A stretch of DNA of 64,000 nt from Tritrichomonas musculus (taxonomy: Eukaryota > Parabasalia > Tritrichomonadida > Tritrichomonadidae), in contig JAPFFF010000034.1 in assembly GCA_039105265.1 (NCBI GenBank), positions 1,054,001 through 1,118,000 on the forward strand, written 5' to 3'. This document shows positions 19,633-29,155 of the stretch, one piece after another. The first letter of the stretch is position 1. Each line of letters opens with the position of its first letter. The notes under the pieces were generated by a model, which did no database searches, was not told the DNA's origin, and saw only the letters and a program-made list of their open reading frames with translations. The position numbers and the translations under genes are program-made.

Positions 19633-19920
19633 CCTTCTCCAATTTTGTCCAGAAATCCAAAAGATATGAAGCCTTTCATGCTGCATCCATTTCAATGACT
19701 TGTCAAGTAATGCAAGCGCCTTGTTGTAGTTTTGGCAATTTTTTCTCTCCTCTTCATATCTTCGAGCATGTATAAGAATACATGGAATTCTTCCTCGTCA
19801 ACCGTCTCTTCATTAATCGACATGGCTGATAGTTCACAGAATATCTCATCATGTGAAGGACCAACTACGAGTCTATGCTCCAAAACCTCATCAAAAAAAT
19901 CTCTATTTTCTTGCTGACAC
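19570..19920 (-). pseudogene. Sel1-repeat protein remnant
   Basis: On the minus strand a frame from about 19917 to 19692 (FFDEVLEHRLVVGPSHDEIF, then EEEFHVFLYMLEDMKRREKI) is followed in another frame by CSMKGFISFGFLDKIGEGFR and KDIDKAKKCYKKSSLQGKYD. The second part is a Sel1-like repeat (GxGxxKDxxKAxxxYKKxxxxG). Start and most of the repeat array are gone. Sel1 repeats form alpha-solenoid scaffolds and occur intact with a kinase at 46546-48534. Confidence 0.45.
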
Positions 19921-20091
19921 GTCCACTTAATTTTGAGCTGTGGCCGTTTATTAAGTTATTGAAAATCTCTATATTTTTTTTTTATTTTATAAAATTTTGA
20001 AAATTTGATCCTTTTGTGAATATTCTGAAATATTGAATAAACACATTTAATATTTTGAAAGTTAGAATGAAAAAATCAATTTGCCCATATA

Positions 20092-22803
20092 ATGATAAAA
20101 GAAGAAGATACTTATAAACTTATTTTTAAATCAAAAATTATTGCCCTTCCACCAAATATTGATTTGACATATGGAATTGATCAAAGTATTTTAACTCAAT
20201 TAACATCCAACAAATATTATAAAGTTAAATCATATGTTAGCAAAGAAGTATTTGAATTATTCATTAAAAATTGGACGGATGGAGAAATTCCATTAATTGA
20301 CGAAGATAATATTGATGAATATGAGAAATTAAGTCAAGAATTTGGAAGAATGAAAAATTTAATTCGTATTTTCAAACAAAAGTCAATTAAAAATAGTAAT
20401 TTAGCATTACAACAAAAGATTCTGCAAGCTTCCAAAGTTTATCAAAGACTAACGAATTTGTTAAACGAAAATGTTCTTAAATACAAAGAAATAATAAATT
20501 TTCTTTTTAATAATGAAGATATAAACAATTTTTCAACTTTTCTATCCTTAAAAAACCAACTTCTTGATAAATGTTTATCCAATGATTTAAAAGGAATCAA
20601 AAAACTGGTCCAACAAAAATATATTATTAATGATATCCAGTACACAATTAATAAAGATGCAAAAACCGCCAAAGTTGTTCATGGAATTAAAAACATGGCG
20701 ACAGTAACGATACCGAAATCAATTACTGTGAATTCAGAAGAATTCATTATTACAGAAATCACTGAAAATTCTTCATCAATTTCATCCAGCGTCAGAAACT
20801 TCAATTTTGTTCCTGATTCAAAAGTGCGTCTAATTGGCAGATCAGTTTTTTCTGGTTCAAAACTTCAGAGCCTTTCCATTCCTTCCAGTGTTGAGGAGCT
20901 CCAAGATGGATGGTATTTTGGACTTGACGATTTGACCGAAATAAAAATTGGTGCAAAAAACAAAAATTTCATGATTTATGACAGAAATTTGCTTCTCAAA
21001 AAGTCGAATCCAAAAAGTGACATTTTTGACATTCTTGTTTTTGCATGTAAGAATATTGAAAATGCAACAATTCCACCTTTTGTTAAAGTCATTGATAAGC
21101 ATGCTTTTCGAAACTGTCAAAGACTAAAAAGTGTCAAATTCACCAATAAATCTGAATTAAAAATGATTAAAAGTCGAGCATTTTTGGTGAGTTCTATTAA
21201 AAGTCTTTCTCTTCCTTCAAGTGTTTTGATACTGAAAAAGAATTGGAGTGCTCTCATGAATAATTTAGTCGAAATTGAAATAATTGAGACTGGTCAAAAA
21301 AACATCAAATATTACGATAACAAATACATCCTTGGAAAATCGGATATTTACAGTGACAACTTTGATGTTCTTCTTTTTGCACGTCGTGATATTGAAGTGG
21401 CAGACATTCCATCATTTATTACACAAATTGGACCAAATGCTTTTTCTTGTTGTAAGCAACTTAAACAAGTGATTTTTGAACCAGATACGAAATTGGAAAT
21501 AATTGATAAGTCAGCATTCGAAGAATCATCTATTGAAAGCATAAAAATACCATCAACTGTTACAACTATTGGGAAAAATGCTTTTTCTAAATGTTTTAAA
21601 CTTCTTGATTTCAATTTTGATGAAAATTCACAATTAAAACAAATTGGTCAATATTCATTTGGATTTGACTCATTTGAAAAGATAATCATTCCACCACAAG
21701 TGAAAGAAATAGTGCCGAATACATTCTTTGCATCAAGAGATATTAAAAGTGTTGAATTTGCACCAAATACAAAATTGCAAAGAATCTTTTCAAATGCATT
21801 CATGGGAAGTTCTATTGAAAGTTTAACTCTTCCATCAAGTGTTATTCTCAAAAACAACTGGTGTGACGATCTCGAGAATTTGAAACACATAAAAATCATT
21901 GATAATGAAACAAGAAATATCACTTATTATGATGATAAATTCATCTTAGGAAAATCTAATCTTAATAGTGATGTTTTTGATGTCCTCCTTTTAGCACGCC
22001 GTGATATTGAAGAAGCTGACATTCCATCATTCATTAAACGTATTGGTCCTTGTGCTTTTTATTGTTGCAAGCAACTTAAACGTGTTTCATTCGCTCCTGA
22101 TTCAGAATTAAAAGTGATTTTCGGACAAGCTTTTATGTTTTCATCTATTAAAAGCATAAAAATTCCAAATACTGTGAAAGAAATTGGTTATGGTGCTTTT
22201 GCACAATGTAAAAAGCTTTCTTATTGTGAGTTACCCAAAAATCCTGAATTTAGGTTCATTCCTAGCATTTTATTCTTAAATTCAGGACTTGTAAGAATTA
22301 CTATTCCTTCGAGTGTCACTCATATCATGGGATCGGCTTTTTCATCTTGCAAAAACCTTCAACGAGTTGAATTTGAAATTAACTCAAATTTGAAAATTAT
22401 TGATCAGAGTGCTTTTTGTTTGTGCAAGTCAATTTTTGATATTTGCATTCCAAAACATGTCACCGATATCAGAGAAAAAGCATTCTACAACGCTGAAAAT
22501 CTCACTTACGTTACTTTTGAGGAGAAATCAGAATTAAAAATAATTGAAGATGATGCATTCAGTCGAACTTCAATCTCATTCTTTTCTATTCCTCCTAGTG
22601 TCATGTATATCGGTTCAGCTTTTTGCATCTCCAGAAAGTTACAGTCAATTGAAATTCCTGAAAATAGTAAATTGCACTCATTCCATATAAAAATCTGCAG
22701 TCAATTTTTTTGGGAAGACGGAGTGTTTTTCTTGGTACCAAAAATTCATAAAAAAATTCTCAAATATGACTCAGAAAAGCGAGTTGAAGAAGATGGATTG
22801 TAA
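20092..22803 (+). CDS. BspA-like leucine-rich repeat protein, 903 residues
   Basis: Residues 1-185 form an N-terminal helical domain (VSKEVFELFIKNWTDGEIP) seen in many trichomonad LRR proteins. Residues about 190-900 are BspA-like LRR_5 repeats of about 23 residues (IGPNAFSCCKQLKQVIF type). Three longer inserts interrupt the LRRs at regular distance, each with YYDxKxILGKSxxxSDxFDVLLxARRDIE followed by a new IP-rich strand. BspA-like proteins form curved solenoids and are inferred to act in adhesion or recognition. No signal peptide, membrane segment or GPI-type tail is visible, so cell-surface location cannot be claimed. TCAATTT lies 20 bases before the ATG. A decayed relative of its N-terminus is at 12800-12905. 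Confidence 0.88.
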   Translation: MIKEEDTYKLIFKSKIIALPPNIDLTYGIDQSILTQLTSNKYYKVKSYVSKEVFELFIKNWTDGEIPLIDEDNIDEYEKLSQEFGRMKNLIRIFKQKSIKNSNLALQQKILQASKVYQRLTNLLNENVLKYKEIINFLFNNEDINNFSTFLSLKNQLLDKCLSNDLKGIKKLVQQKYIINDIQYTINKDAKTAKVVHGIKNMATVTIPKSITVNSEEFIITEITENSSSISSSVRNFNFVPDSKVRLIGRSVFSGSKLQSLSIPSSVEELQDGWYFGLDDLTEIKIGAKNKNFMIYDRNLLLKKSNPKSDIFDILVFACKNIENATIPPFVKVIDKHAFRNCQRLKSVKFTNKSELKMIKSRAFLVSSIKSLSLPSSVLILKKNWSALMNNLVEIEIIETGQKNIKYYDNKYILGKSDIYSDNFDVLLFARRDIEVADIPSFITQIGPNAFSCCKQLKQVIFEPDTKLEIIDKSAFEESSIESIKIPSTVTTIGKNAFSKCFKLLDFNFDENSQLKQIGQYSFGFDSFEKIIIPPQVKEIVPNTFFASRDIKSVEFAPNTKLQRIFSNAFMGSSIESLTLPSSVILKNNWCDDLENLKHIKIIDNETRNITYYDDKFILGKSNLNSDVFDVLLLARRDIEEADIPSFIKRIGPCAFYCCKQLKRVSFAPDSELKVIFGQAFMFSSIKSIKIPNTVKEIGYGAFAQCKKLSYCELPKNPEFRFIPSILFLNSGLVRITIPSSVTHIMGSAFSSCKNLQRVEFEINSNLKIIDQSAFCLCKSIFDICIPKHVTDIREKAFYNAENLTYVTFEEKSELKIIEDDAFSRTSISFFSIPPSVMYIGSAFCISRKLQSIEIPENSKLHSFHIKICSQFFWEDGVFFLVPKIHKKILKYDSEKRVEEDGL

Positions 22804-23674
22804 ATTGTCTTATCTCCATAAAATCACAAATATGTAAAATAACTGCCAATAAGGCCAATTTTAGGCTGAAGGTAGGCTGACTTTTGAATGCCAGTTTTAA
22901 TCAGAACAGATAAATAATAAGATTTTATATACCAAAATTTTACAAAACCTTTTAAATTCTTTTAAGTAAAATCAACAACTTTTACTTTGTATATATGGAA
23001 ATATATTTTTAAATCCAATCATAATCAAGAAAAAAGCAAATTATTAGCATACTAAAAAAGGTGAAAAAACAAATAGTCTGTATGCATGCATGTTGGCTAT
23101 TTTTTCGAAGAAAACTTTGTTGGCATGCATATTCCAAGATCATTTAACTTATTTGATCGCTCAAAATATCATATATGGCAGAGTTTCGTGTAGATTGACA
23201 AGTTACAAATCCAATTCGTTTGAAATTATTGGTTATAAAGAATTCAACTCAATTTTTCTTAAATGAATTTAATACAAATGATTCATCAATAATCCCACCA
23301 ATTGTTAGGACAACGAGTGGTGATAAGTTTTATGCTAGAATTGCTGATGCAAAATTGAGATTATTTATAATTGTTGAATAAAGAGCTTGATTAAGTATGT
23401 CAAAATGCTCCAAAGGAGCTTTTATCACATTTTCAAACAACTGTTGTTTCACTAGCATCAAAGAATCCACTGACCTTCACTATAAAGATTTCCTAAATTC
23501 AAAGGTGCATCTGACTTATTTTGTTTCGGCGATAATTCAAAATATTCTTTTGCTTAAGAAAATTTTGTTCAGCACCTTGGCCTAGATAAAAATTGTTGTA
23601 AAGGTTACTTACATATATCTCATTAATTTAAGATAAATACTTTCTTTATTCATTTTTTTCATATTTTATTATAG
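22804..23674. other. Intergenic region, possible gene relics
   Basis: AT-rich, without a convincing gene. A 62-residue frame at 23397-23585 has fairly ordinary composition but no initiator or recognised motif; I do not call it. Confidence 0.35.
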
Positions 23675-23763
23675 CATCTTGTTAAGTCCAAATGTCACTT
23701 TTTTGACCTTATAACCGAAATTTTTGGTGAAAAAAAGTGCCATTTGTACTTAACAAGATGCTA
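23675..23763. mobile_element. Palindromic MITE, TA-flanked, copy A
   Basis: Near-perfect long inverted repeat: TAGCATCTTGTTAAGT starts at 23675 and ACTTAACAAGATGCTA ends at 23763, with a short centre. The TA at each end suits a Tc1/mariner-type target. Copy B at 26972-27063 shares arms and centre. Too short to code for a transposase. Confidence 0.7.
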
Positions 23764-24207
23764 TATATTATATGGTTTTATTTTTTTGAAAGCTCTTTCA
23801 AAATTGAATGAAAAATTAGGGAAAAGTGGGGAAAATTTGATAGATTTGAAAATACGCAAAATTTCGAAAATTTTAATTCAATTTTTTTGAAAGGATTTTA
23901 ATCGTACATTGCAGTGGTCAGCTATTTTTTAATAATACTCAATCTTGACGATTTTTCACTTTATTACCCAGCTTCAACGATGAATATACTTGTTTAATAA
24001 ATTTGTATGTCGCATCGTGCGGTTATTTCATATGATGAACTCAGCAGAACTTTTCTCATATTTTGAAATTTTTATCTTTCCTTTGCTTACATATTCCAGG
24101 CAATTACATATTAAATACGAAATAATTTCATTTACGCTCCAGTGAGAGTTATACATATTTTCCACTTTCATAATCTTTGATCAGTATAATGACTAAAGAA
24201 ATAAATT

Positions 24208-24282
24208 GTTATAATGAAATTATTTTTTCTCCTATTTTATCGGCAAATAAGCTTTTATCATTCCAAATAATTTCATTATAAC
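24208..24282. repeat. 18-bp perfect inverted repeat
   Basis: GTTATAATGAAATTATTT at 24208-24225 and its exact complement at 24265-24282, spaced by 39 bases. It may be a small element or a hairpin. The rest of 23764-24826 shows AT-rich, AAAATTT-rich sequence and no gene. Confidence 0.5.
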
Positions 24283-24826
24283 AATGAAATCGTTATATTA
24301 TTTCCTTAAAGATTTATATGACTCATTAAAGAAAATGCGTTTTTAACAATCCTTAAACAGTTCATGTAGTGTTGTTAAAGCATTGTTTTTAAATATAATA
24401 ATCTAATGATATCAATGAAACAATTGATACATAAGGGATTATTTACTTGTAAAAAATCAAATGAATATAAGAATAATTGTTATATTAATAAAAATATTAA
24501 TGAGAAAATGTTTTTAATTTGCTATATTTTTATTTTGTTCTTTTTCAGAAGACTTTCAAAATTGAATGAAAATTTTCCAAAAAAGTCCGAATTTTTTTTC
24601 TGAGATCAGAAAAAAATTGAATGAAAATTTTCGAAGAGCGAAAAAAAAAATTCTATCGAAAATTTTCAAGATTTGAATATCAATCAAAATTGAATGAAAA
24701 TTTAGGGAAAAGTACAGGTAAAAAATTCTACCAAAATTTTGGTTAAAATCTCAAAAAAAGTGAAATTTGGACTATCTATTGGAACTTTTAATTGATGAAT
24801 TCGATTATCAAGTATGAAATGTGATA

Positions 24827-25067
24827 CAGTAAGGTTTCAAAAATGGAAAAAGTTTCACAATAGGAAAACCGACTTTTTGAAAAAAAAAATTTCATTAATA
24901 AAAATGAAAGAAATAAAGAAATAGAGAGAAAATCTTGTTTAAACCATTTTAGAAATAATATTTCCATTATTAAGTTTATCACACAGCTGTTTACGACATT
25001 ATATTCATCAAATTCAAAAAGTAGATTTTCCTCTTTTGAGACGTTTTTGAATTTTACAACCTTACTG
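24827..25067. mobile_element. Mariner-like MITE
   Basis: Ends CAGTAAGGTT (24827-24836) and AACCTTACTG (25058-25067) are inverted and flanked on both sides by TA. This is the target and end type of Tc1/mariner elements, common in trichomonads (Tvmar family). At 241 bp it has no transposase frame, so it is non-autonomous. Confidence 0.7.
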
Positions 25068-25524
25068 TACGTTATAAAATATTCGATGCATTAAGTGTAA
25101 TTATCTTGTGAAAACCTTTGATCCTTTGTGTTTCAGATCAAACTCGAGTAAAATGATAAACTATAGCATTGGCAAAAAACATTAACATAAACCGTTATAA
25201 TTTCCATTTTAAAATATATTAAAACGGTTTACTTATTTATTACATATATAATGCAGAAATTGCAATGAGATATCTCATTGATATGGTATATGTAAAAGCA
25301 TAATTATATATGTTGCTTATCAAACATTTTTATTCTTGAAATCATTGTAAGCATTTTTATCTTTCAAAACGCGACAAAATTATCCAAAATCAGTAAAAAT
25401 CAAAGACATTCAAAGAGTTGGAAAATTTTAAATTAAAAGAAAAAAAAATGACATTCAAATATTGAAAATTTTAATAGAAAAAGTTGAAATTACAGTTTTC
25501 AACATTGAAAACAAGAAAAGTGAG

Positions 25525-25530
25525 TCATTA
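25525..25530 (+). promoter_or_regulatory. Initiator-like TCATTA
   Basis: TCATTATTTATA lies 20 bases before the ATG at 25545, and the same element lies at 44011 before the second copy. It matches the trichomonad initiator pattern. Confidence 0.6.
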
Positions 25531-25544
25531 TTTATAAACCTCCA

Positions 25545-26192
25545 ATGGGAATTGATAAAATTAGGAATAGGGAGGATTCACTAACAGATGATAGAGAAAA
25601 TAAAAATGAAGATCCATATAGCAAATGTATGAAAAGCAATCTTTTTAAGGATATCAGCAACAATTATTGGGGAAATCAATTTTGTTCAAAAAGAAATGAT
25701 GATTCAAATATCAGATGTCCTTCCATGGTTGATTCAGATCATAATGAATTAATTGATGAAATGAGAGAGAAGAATACCGATAACGAAATAATATCAGAAA
25801 GATCCCAATATTATGAACTTCCTGAAGATAACGATAAATATTTAAATATAGAAGGATTAATTCAAGCTGAATTGAGTATCGAAACGCAAATTTCGCAACA
25901 TTTCCCAATAGATCATGATTCTTTTAAGACAGCCCTTGATAATTTGATTCAAAAAGGAATGATGATTGGAATATCAGAGATTGATAATATAGATTCAGCA
26001 ACCATTAATCCATTTAATTTGTTTCTTTTTCATGGTGGCAGTAATAAGCATTTTATCTTTCAAAACGGAAAAAATTATCAAAAAAATAACAGAAATTTCA
26101 TTTCATTAGGCATGAATGAGAGTATATCTAGTTTTTTCCCATTTCAGCCAAAACTTAAGCAATGTCAATCATTCAAATATCAACTATTATAA
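25545..26192 (+). CDS. Orphan protein, 215 residues, copy 1
   Basis: Complete ATG-to-TAA frame with an initiator 20 bases upstream. The duplicate at 44031-44678 differs by only four residues seen, so the frame is maintained in both. The protein is hydrophilic and charged in its first 90 residues, then has a helical part (IEGLIQAELSIETQISQHFP) and a more hydrophobic C-terminal half with NPFNLFLFHGGSNKHFIF and a Phe-rich end. No known motif, signal peptide or membrane helix recognised. A short conserved coding-like island follows at about 26338-26403. Function unknown; possibly a lineage-specific or element-carried gene. Confidence 0.7.
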   Translation: MGIDKIRNREDSLTDDRENKNEDPYSKCMKSNLFKDISNNYWGNQFCSKRNDDSNIRCPSMVDSDHNELIDEMREKNTDNEIISERSQYYELPEDNDKYLNIEGLIQAELSIETQISQHFPIDHDSFKTALDNLIQKGMMIGISEIDNIDSATINPFNLFLFHGGSNKHFIFQNGKNYQKNNRNFISLGMNESISSFFPFQPKLKQCQSFKYQLL

Positions 26193-26337
26193 ATTATATT
26201 TTATTAAGATTTAATTCATTGATGATTGACCATATTGAAACCAATATGTCCAATTATATGTATTTTAATAGTAAATCTCTCTTAAAATTAAATTACATTT
26301 TGTTTGTATTTTATTTTAGAATAGGCATATATATTTA

Positions 26338-26403
26338 ATGAATATCCAGGAGGAATTCCAAAGAAAATAGCAGCTAAAATGTTAAACGCTTTAAAAATTT
26401 AGC
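26338..26403 (+). other. Conserved coding-like island downstream of the orphan
   Basis: Reads NEYPGGIPKKIAAKMLNALK and then Ile and a TAG; the same island lies about 140 bases after the second gene copy, near 44824-44888. It could be a terminal exon of the orphan or the end of another gene. No canonical trichomonad 3' splice motif (ACTAACACACAG) was seen before it. Confidence 0.35.
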
Positions 26404-26420
26404 ATTCTAAAAATTTTTTA

Positions 26421-26971
26421 ATGAATGAATTTTTCTTTATTTAACAAAAAGAATGGTTTCACATCATATGAATTCGACTTTAATTAATGGGCAGATTTAC
26501 CATTTGAAGAACTATTTTCAGATATTGAATAAATGGTCCTTTTTAAAAAAATCACAATTGAAAAGCCCTTTCAAATTTTAGGCAATTAAATATAAATTGA
26601 TCGAGAATTTTGAGATCTTTTGATTAATAAAATGAAATCATTGAAGATTGAAATACCATGATTTAGCGTTTATAACAAAATTTAATGTTTAAATATCTAA
26701 AAGTTTATATTAATTGATTAACTATCGTTTCTGTTTTTTTTTTTTTTTTGGAAAATAAGTGGAAAATTTGCAAAAAGGATCAGAGTGGAAATTTTCAAAT
26801 CTCATGGGAACTATCCTTTTTTTAGAAATGTGTGTAGAAACTAAAAAAAAAAAACTTATAAAATGACCTCAAAAAGTTTCAATATCTCTTTGAATTTTGG
26901 GTTTTATTTTGCTATTTTAATATATTTCCTTATTCATTTGATGCTTTTTAAAATGGACATCGAAACAAATA
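26421..26971. other. Intergenic region with a dispersed repeat
   Basis: AT-rich, no gene. The string TTGGAAAATAAGTGGAAAAT followed by TTGCAAAAA near 26748, after a T-run, recurs near 63831 at the other end of the window, also after a long T-run. Confidence 0.4.
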
Positions 26972-27063
26972 TAGCATCTTGTTAAGTCCGAATGCCACTT
27001 TTTTGACCTTTTAACCATAATTTTTCACCAAAAAAAGTGACATTTGGACTTAACAAGATGCTA
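26972..27063. mobile_element. Palindromic MITE, TA-flanked, copy B
   Basis: Second copy of the element at 23675-23763, with the same outer arms (TAGCATCTTGTTAAGT and complement) and similar centre with a few changes. It is 92 bp long and forms one hairpin. Confidence 0.7.
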
Positions 27064-27414
27064 TATTTGTGTTCCAAATATTTAAAATTATGTTCTGCCA
27101 TTTATTAAATATATAAAATAATTGTAATAGAATTTTTGGTTGATTCTTTTTCAAAATCAATTGGAATATATTTATTTTGTGCCATTCAAATACTGTTTTT
27201 AATGGGTTTTGCAGGTATTAATTTCGATTAATCAAGATTCGATATCAAGAAAATAACTTTTTTGTTCACATTTCAAACTTGATGTATTCTAAAAAAGTAA
27301 AAAAAAAAAAAAAAAAAGTGCCAAACCTGATAATCGATATCAGAATAACAAGTCTACATTTGCTCATTAATATAAAAGTTTTATATTTAAACTTTTTTTA
27401 TTTATGCTTTTTTT

Positions 27415-27605
27415 TATTAAAGTCTTGTTTTATTATGCCTTATTTTTGTTTATGTCTTGTTTTTGTTTATGCCTTATTTTTGTTTATGTCTTGTTTTTGT
27501 TTATGTCTTGTTTTTGTTTTTGTCTTTTTTTTTTTTTTTTTAAACCTAACTTTTACCTATAACACTGTCAAAAAGTATTATATATATATATATATATATA
27601 TAAAA
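27415..27605. repeat. Low-complexity T-rich tandem repeat and TA microsatellite
   Basis: About 17-base units of the type TTATGTCTTGTTTTTGT repeat from about 27415 to 27525. A T-run follows, then a (TA)n tract at about 27577-27602. The reading frame through it is an artefact of the repeat. Confidence 0.7.
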
Positions 27606-28191
27606 GTGAACAAAAAATTGAATAAATATAATTATCTTTATTAGAAAAAACACTTTTTTATAATATCATACATATTGCTCAATTAGATTTTGTTATTTTT
27701 ACTATTAAAATATAATAAAGTTTATTCCTTTCTATATATATATAAAGAAGGGTTTTCAATTGGTAGGTGGGTATTTTTATGAACTTTTAGCCTTCGGCGG
27801 TTTTGCAAAATACGGCTATTTGTTCGTTCATTGAATAGTTTATTTTATAAAACTTCTAATGGGCACCTCAAAAGTGCAACTTTTTGAATACTTTACATAA
27901 AAAAATTTGAGGAAATTTGTGTATGTTTTTACTTTGATTGGTTTGGATGAGTTGTAAATAATAATGATAGAGTTTGAACAGTAATGTTCAAATCTGTATT
28001 ATTAAATCTCCCATTAAGGTAGTTGCTCTTCCGTGATATTATCTATGGTTTGATATATTAATTTAAACCTACTCTATATTTGTGGTGTAATTAAAGATTT
28101 ATTTTGGGGTAGGTATGGGGCGTGTGTGAAGAGGTTGTGTGATAGGAACTGTGAGATATCTTCATGAGGGAATGATATAGGGAAGAGTTTC

Positions 28192-28354
28192 AGTAGTTAT
28201 ACATTGTGAAAGGGAATAGATAACTAGTGCAAGCAAATGAGGGTTATCGAGTTGGGTGGTTTCATCATAGCGAGTGAACCTGTTTGCGAAAAATGCCATG
28301 TTGTTATCTCTTTCGGTACTAGTTATCTATTCCCCTTCACTATGCATAACTACT
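28192..28354. mobile_element. Inverted-repeat element, 163 bp
   Basis: 37-base arms with a few mismatches: left arm 28192-28228 (AGTAGTTATACATTGTGAA, then GGGAATAGATAACTAGT), right arm 28318-28354 as its complement. It is GC-richer than its surroundings and has no coding capacity. No target duplication was resolved. Confidence 0.55.
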
Positions 28355-28439
28355 TTTTCATATAAATTAAACCTTTCAATCCATCTATTCAACCTCCTGG
28401 TATAATAAAATTTTAAAATACAATCTAAGAAGTATCATT

Positions 28440-29150
28440 TTTTATAGAGTTCTAACGACTCGGATGATTATTTTGATAATTCAGATTTTTCAGAAAATAC
28501 ATTAGATTTTAACAAAACTAGAAAACAAGGAAGCTTTGGTTGCTAAGACAATTAATCACATTTATTTATCTCATGTATCAAAAAATAATTTACCCCAAAT
28601 AAAAAAGTTTTAAAGGAGTATTTCAAAGATAATAAAGATGCTCTACAACTTATTAATGGAAATAATAGCAAAGAAGAACAAAATCTAATACTATCAAAAT
28701 GCTCAATAAATGAACTCAGATTTCTTATAGCAAAATAAAACCATATGGTAGAAGTTATTTCAAGATTTTTAAAGATTCGTTTTTATTTTTTAAGAAATTT
28801 ACTAACTTGCTAAAGAATATTTTGGAAAAAAAAGATTAGTGATTCTTTTCAAGATAGGATTAAAGCCACCAAAGCGAATATGCATTAAAGCTATATTATG
28901 ATTTGATATAGAATATATGGATCAAGCAAATACAGGAAAAAATGTTTTTAAAGTTGAATTAAATGCTCCTTTTTTTTTTTTTTTTTTTCTCAAACAAGAA
29001 GATAAAGAGTCATTTTAAATGAACATCCTTTGTCAATTTTGGTTGACATTGGAGATGAATTTGATCCTACTTGTAGAGAAAACCATTTGATATATGAATT
29101 GAGATCTAGTTCACAACATGGTGGATGGCTCAATGGGTGTCAATATAGTT
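28440..29150 (+). pseudogene. Decayed host gene pieces
   Basis: Short protein-like stretches in changing frames. One includes VLKEYFKDNKDALQLINGNN and KEEQNLILSKCSINELRFLI (about 28610-28735); another is LVDIGDEFDPTCRENHLIYE followed by LRSSSQHGGWLNGCQYSS (about 29038-29154). No start or continuous frame exists. The last piece is cut at the TTAA where the 29156-30973 element sits. Family not recognised. Confidence 0.4.
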
Positions 29151-29155
29151 CTTAA

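Larger units (their letters stand above)
25085..26420. repeat. Segmental duplication, copy 1 (empty site)
   Basis: Aligned along its length with 42936-44914, including upstream spacer, the 215-residue gene and downstream sequence, with scattered substitutions. It lacks the 626-bp insertion found in the other copy, so it serves as the empty site. Confidence 0.85.

Noticed and set aside
23397-23585. 62-residue frame with an ATG.
   Set aside because: No initiator, no homology recognised, and it is surrounded by decayed DNA.
24406-24982. Short frames on both strands.
   Set aside because: Low-complexity AAAATTT-rich DNA, no initiator and no recognisable protein; one overlaps the mariner-like MITE.
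27279-27644. 121-residue plus-strand frame rich in Phe, Leu, Cys and Tyr that looks like membrane segments.
   Set aside because: It is a translation of the T-rich tandem repeat, a poly-T run and a TA microsatellite; no coding signal outside the repeat.
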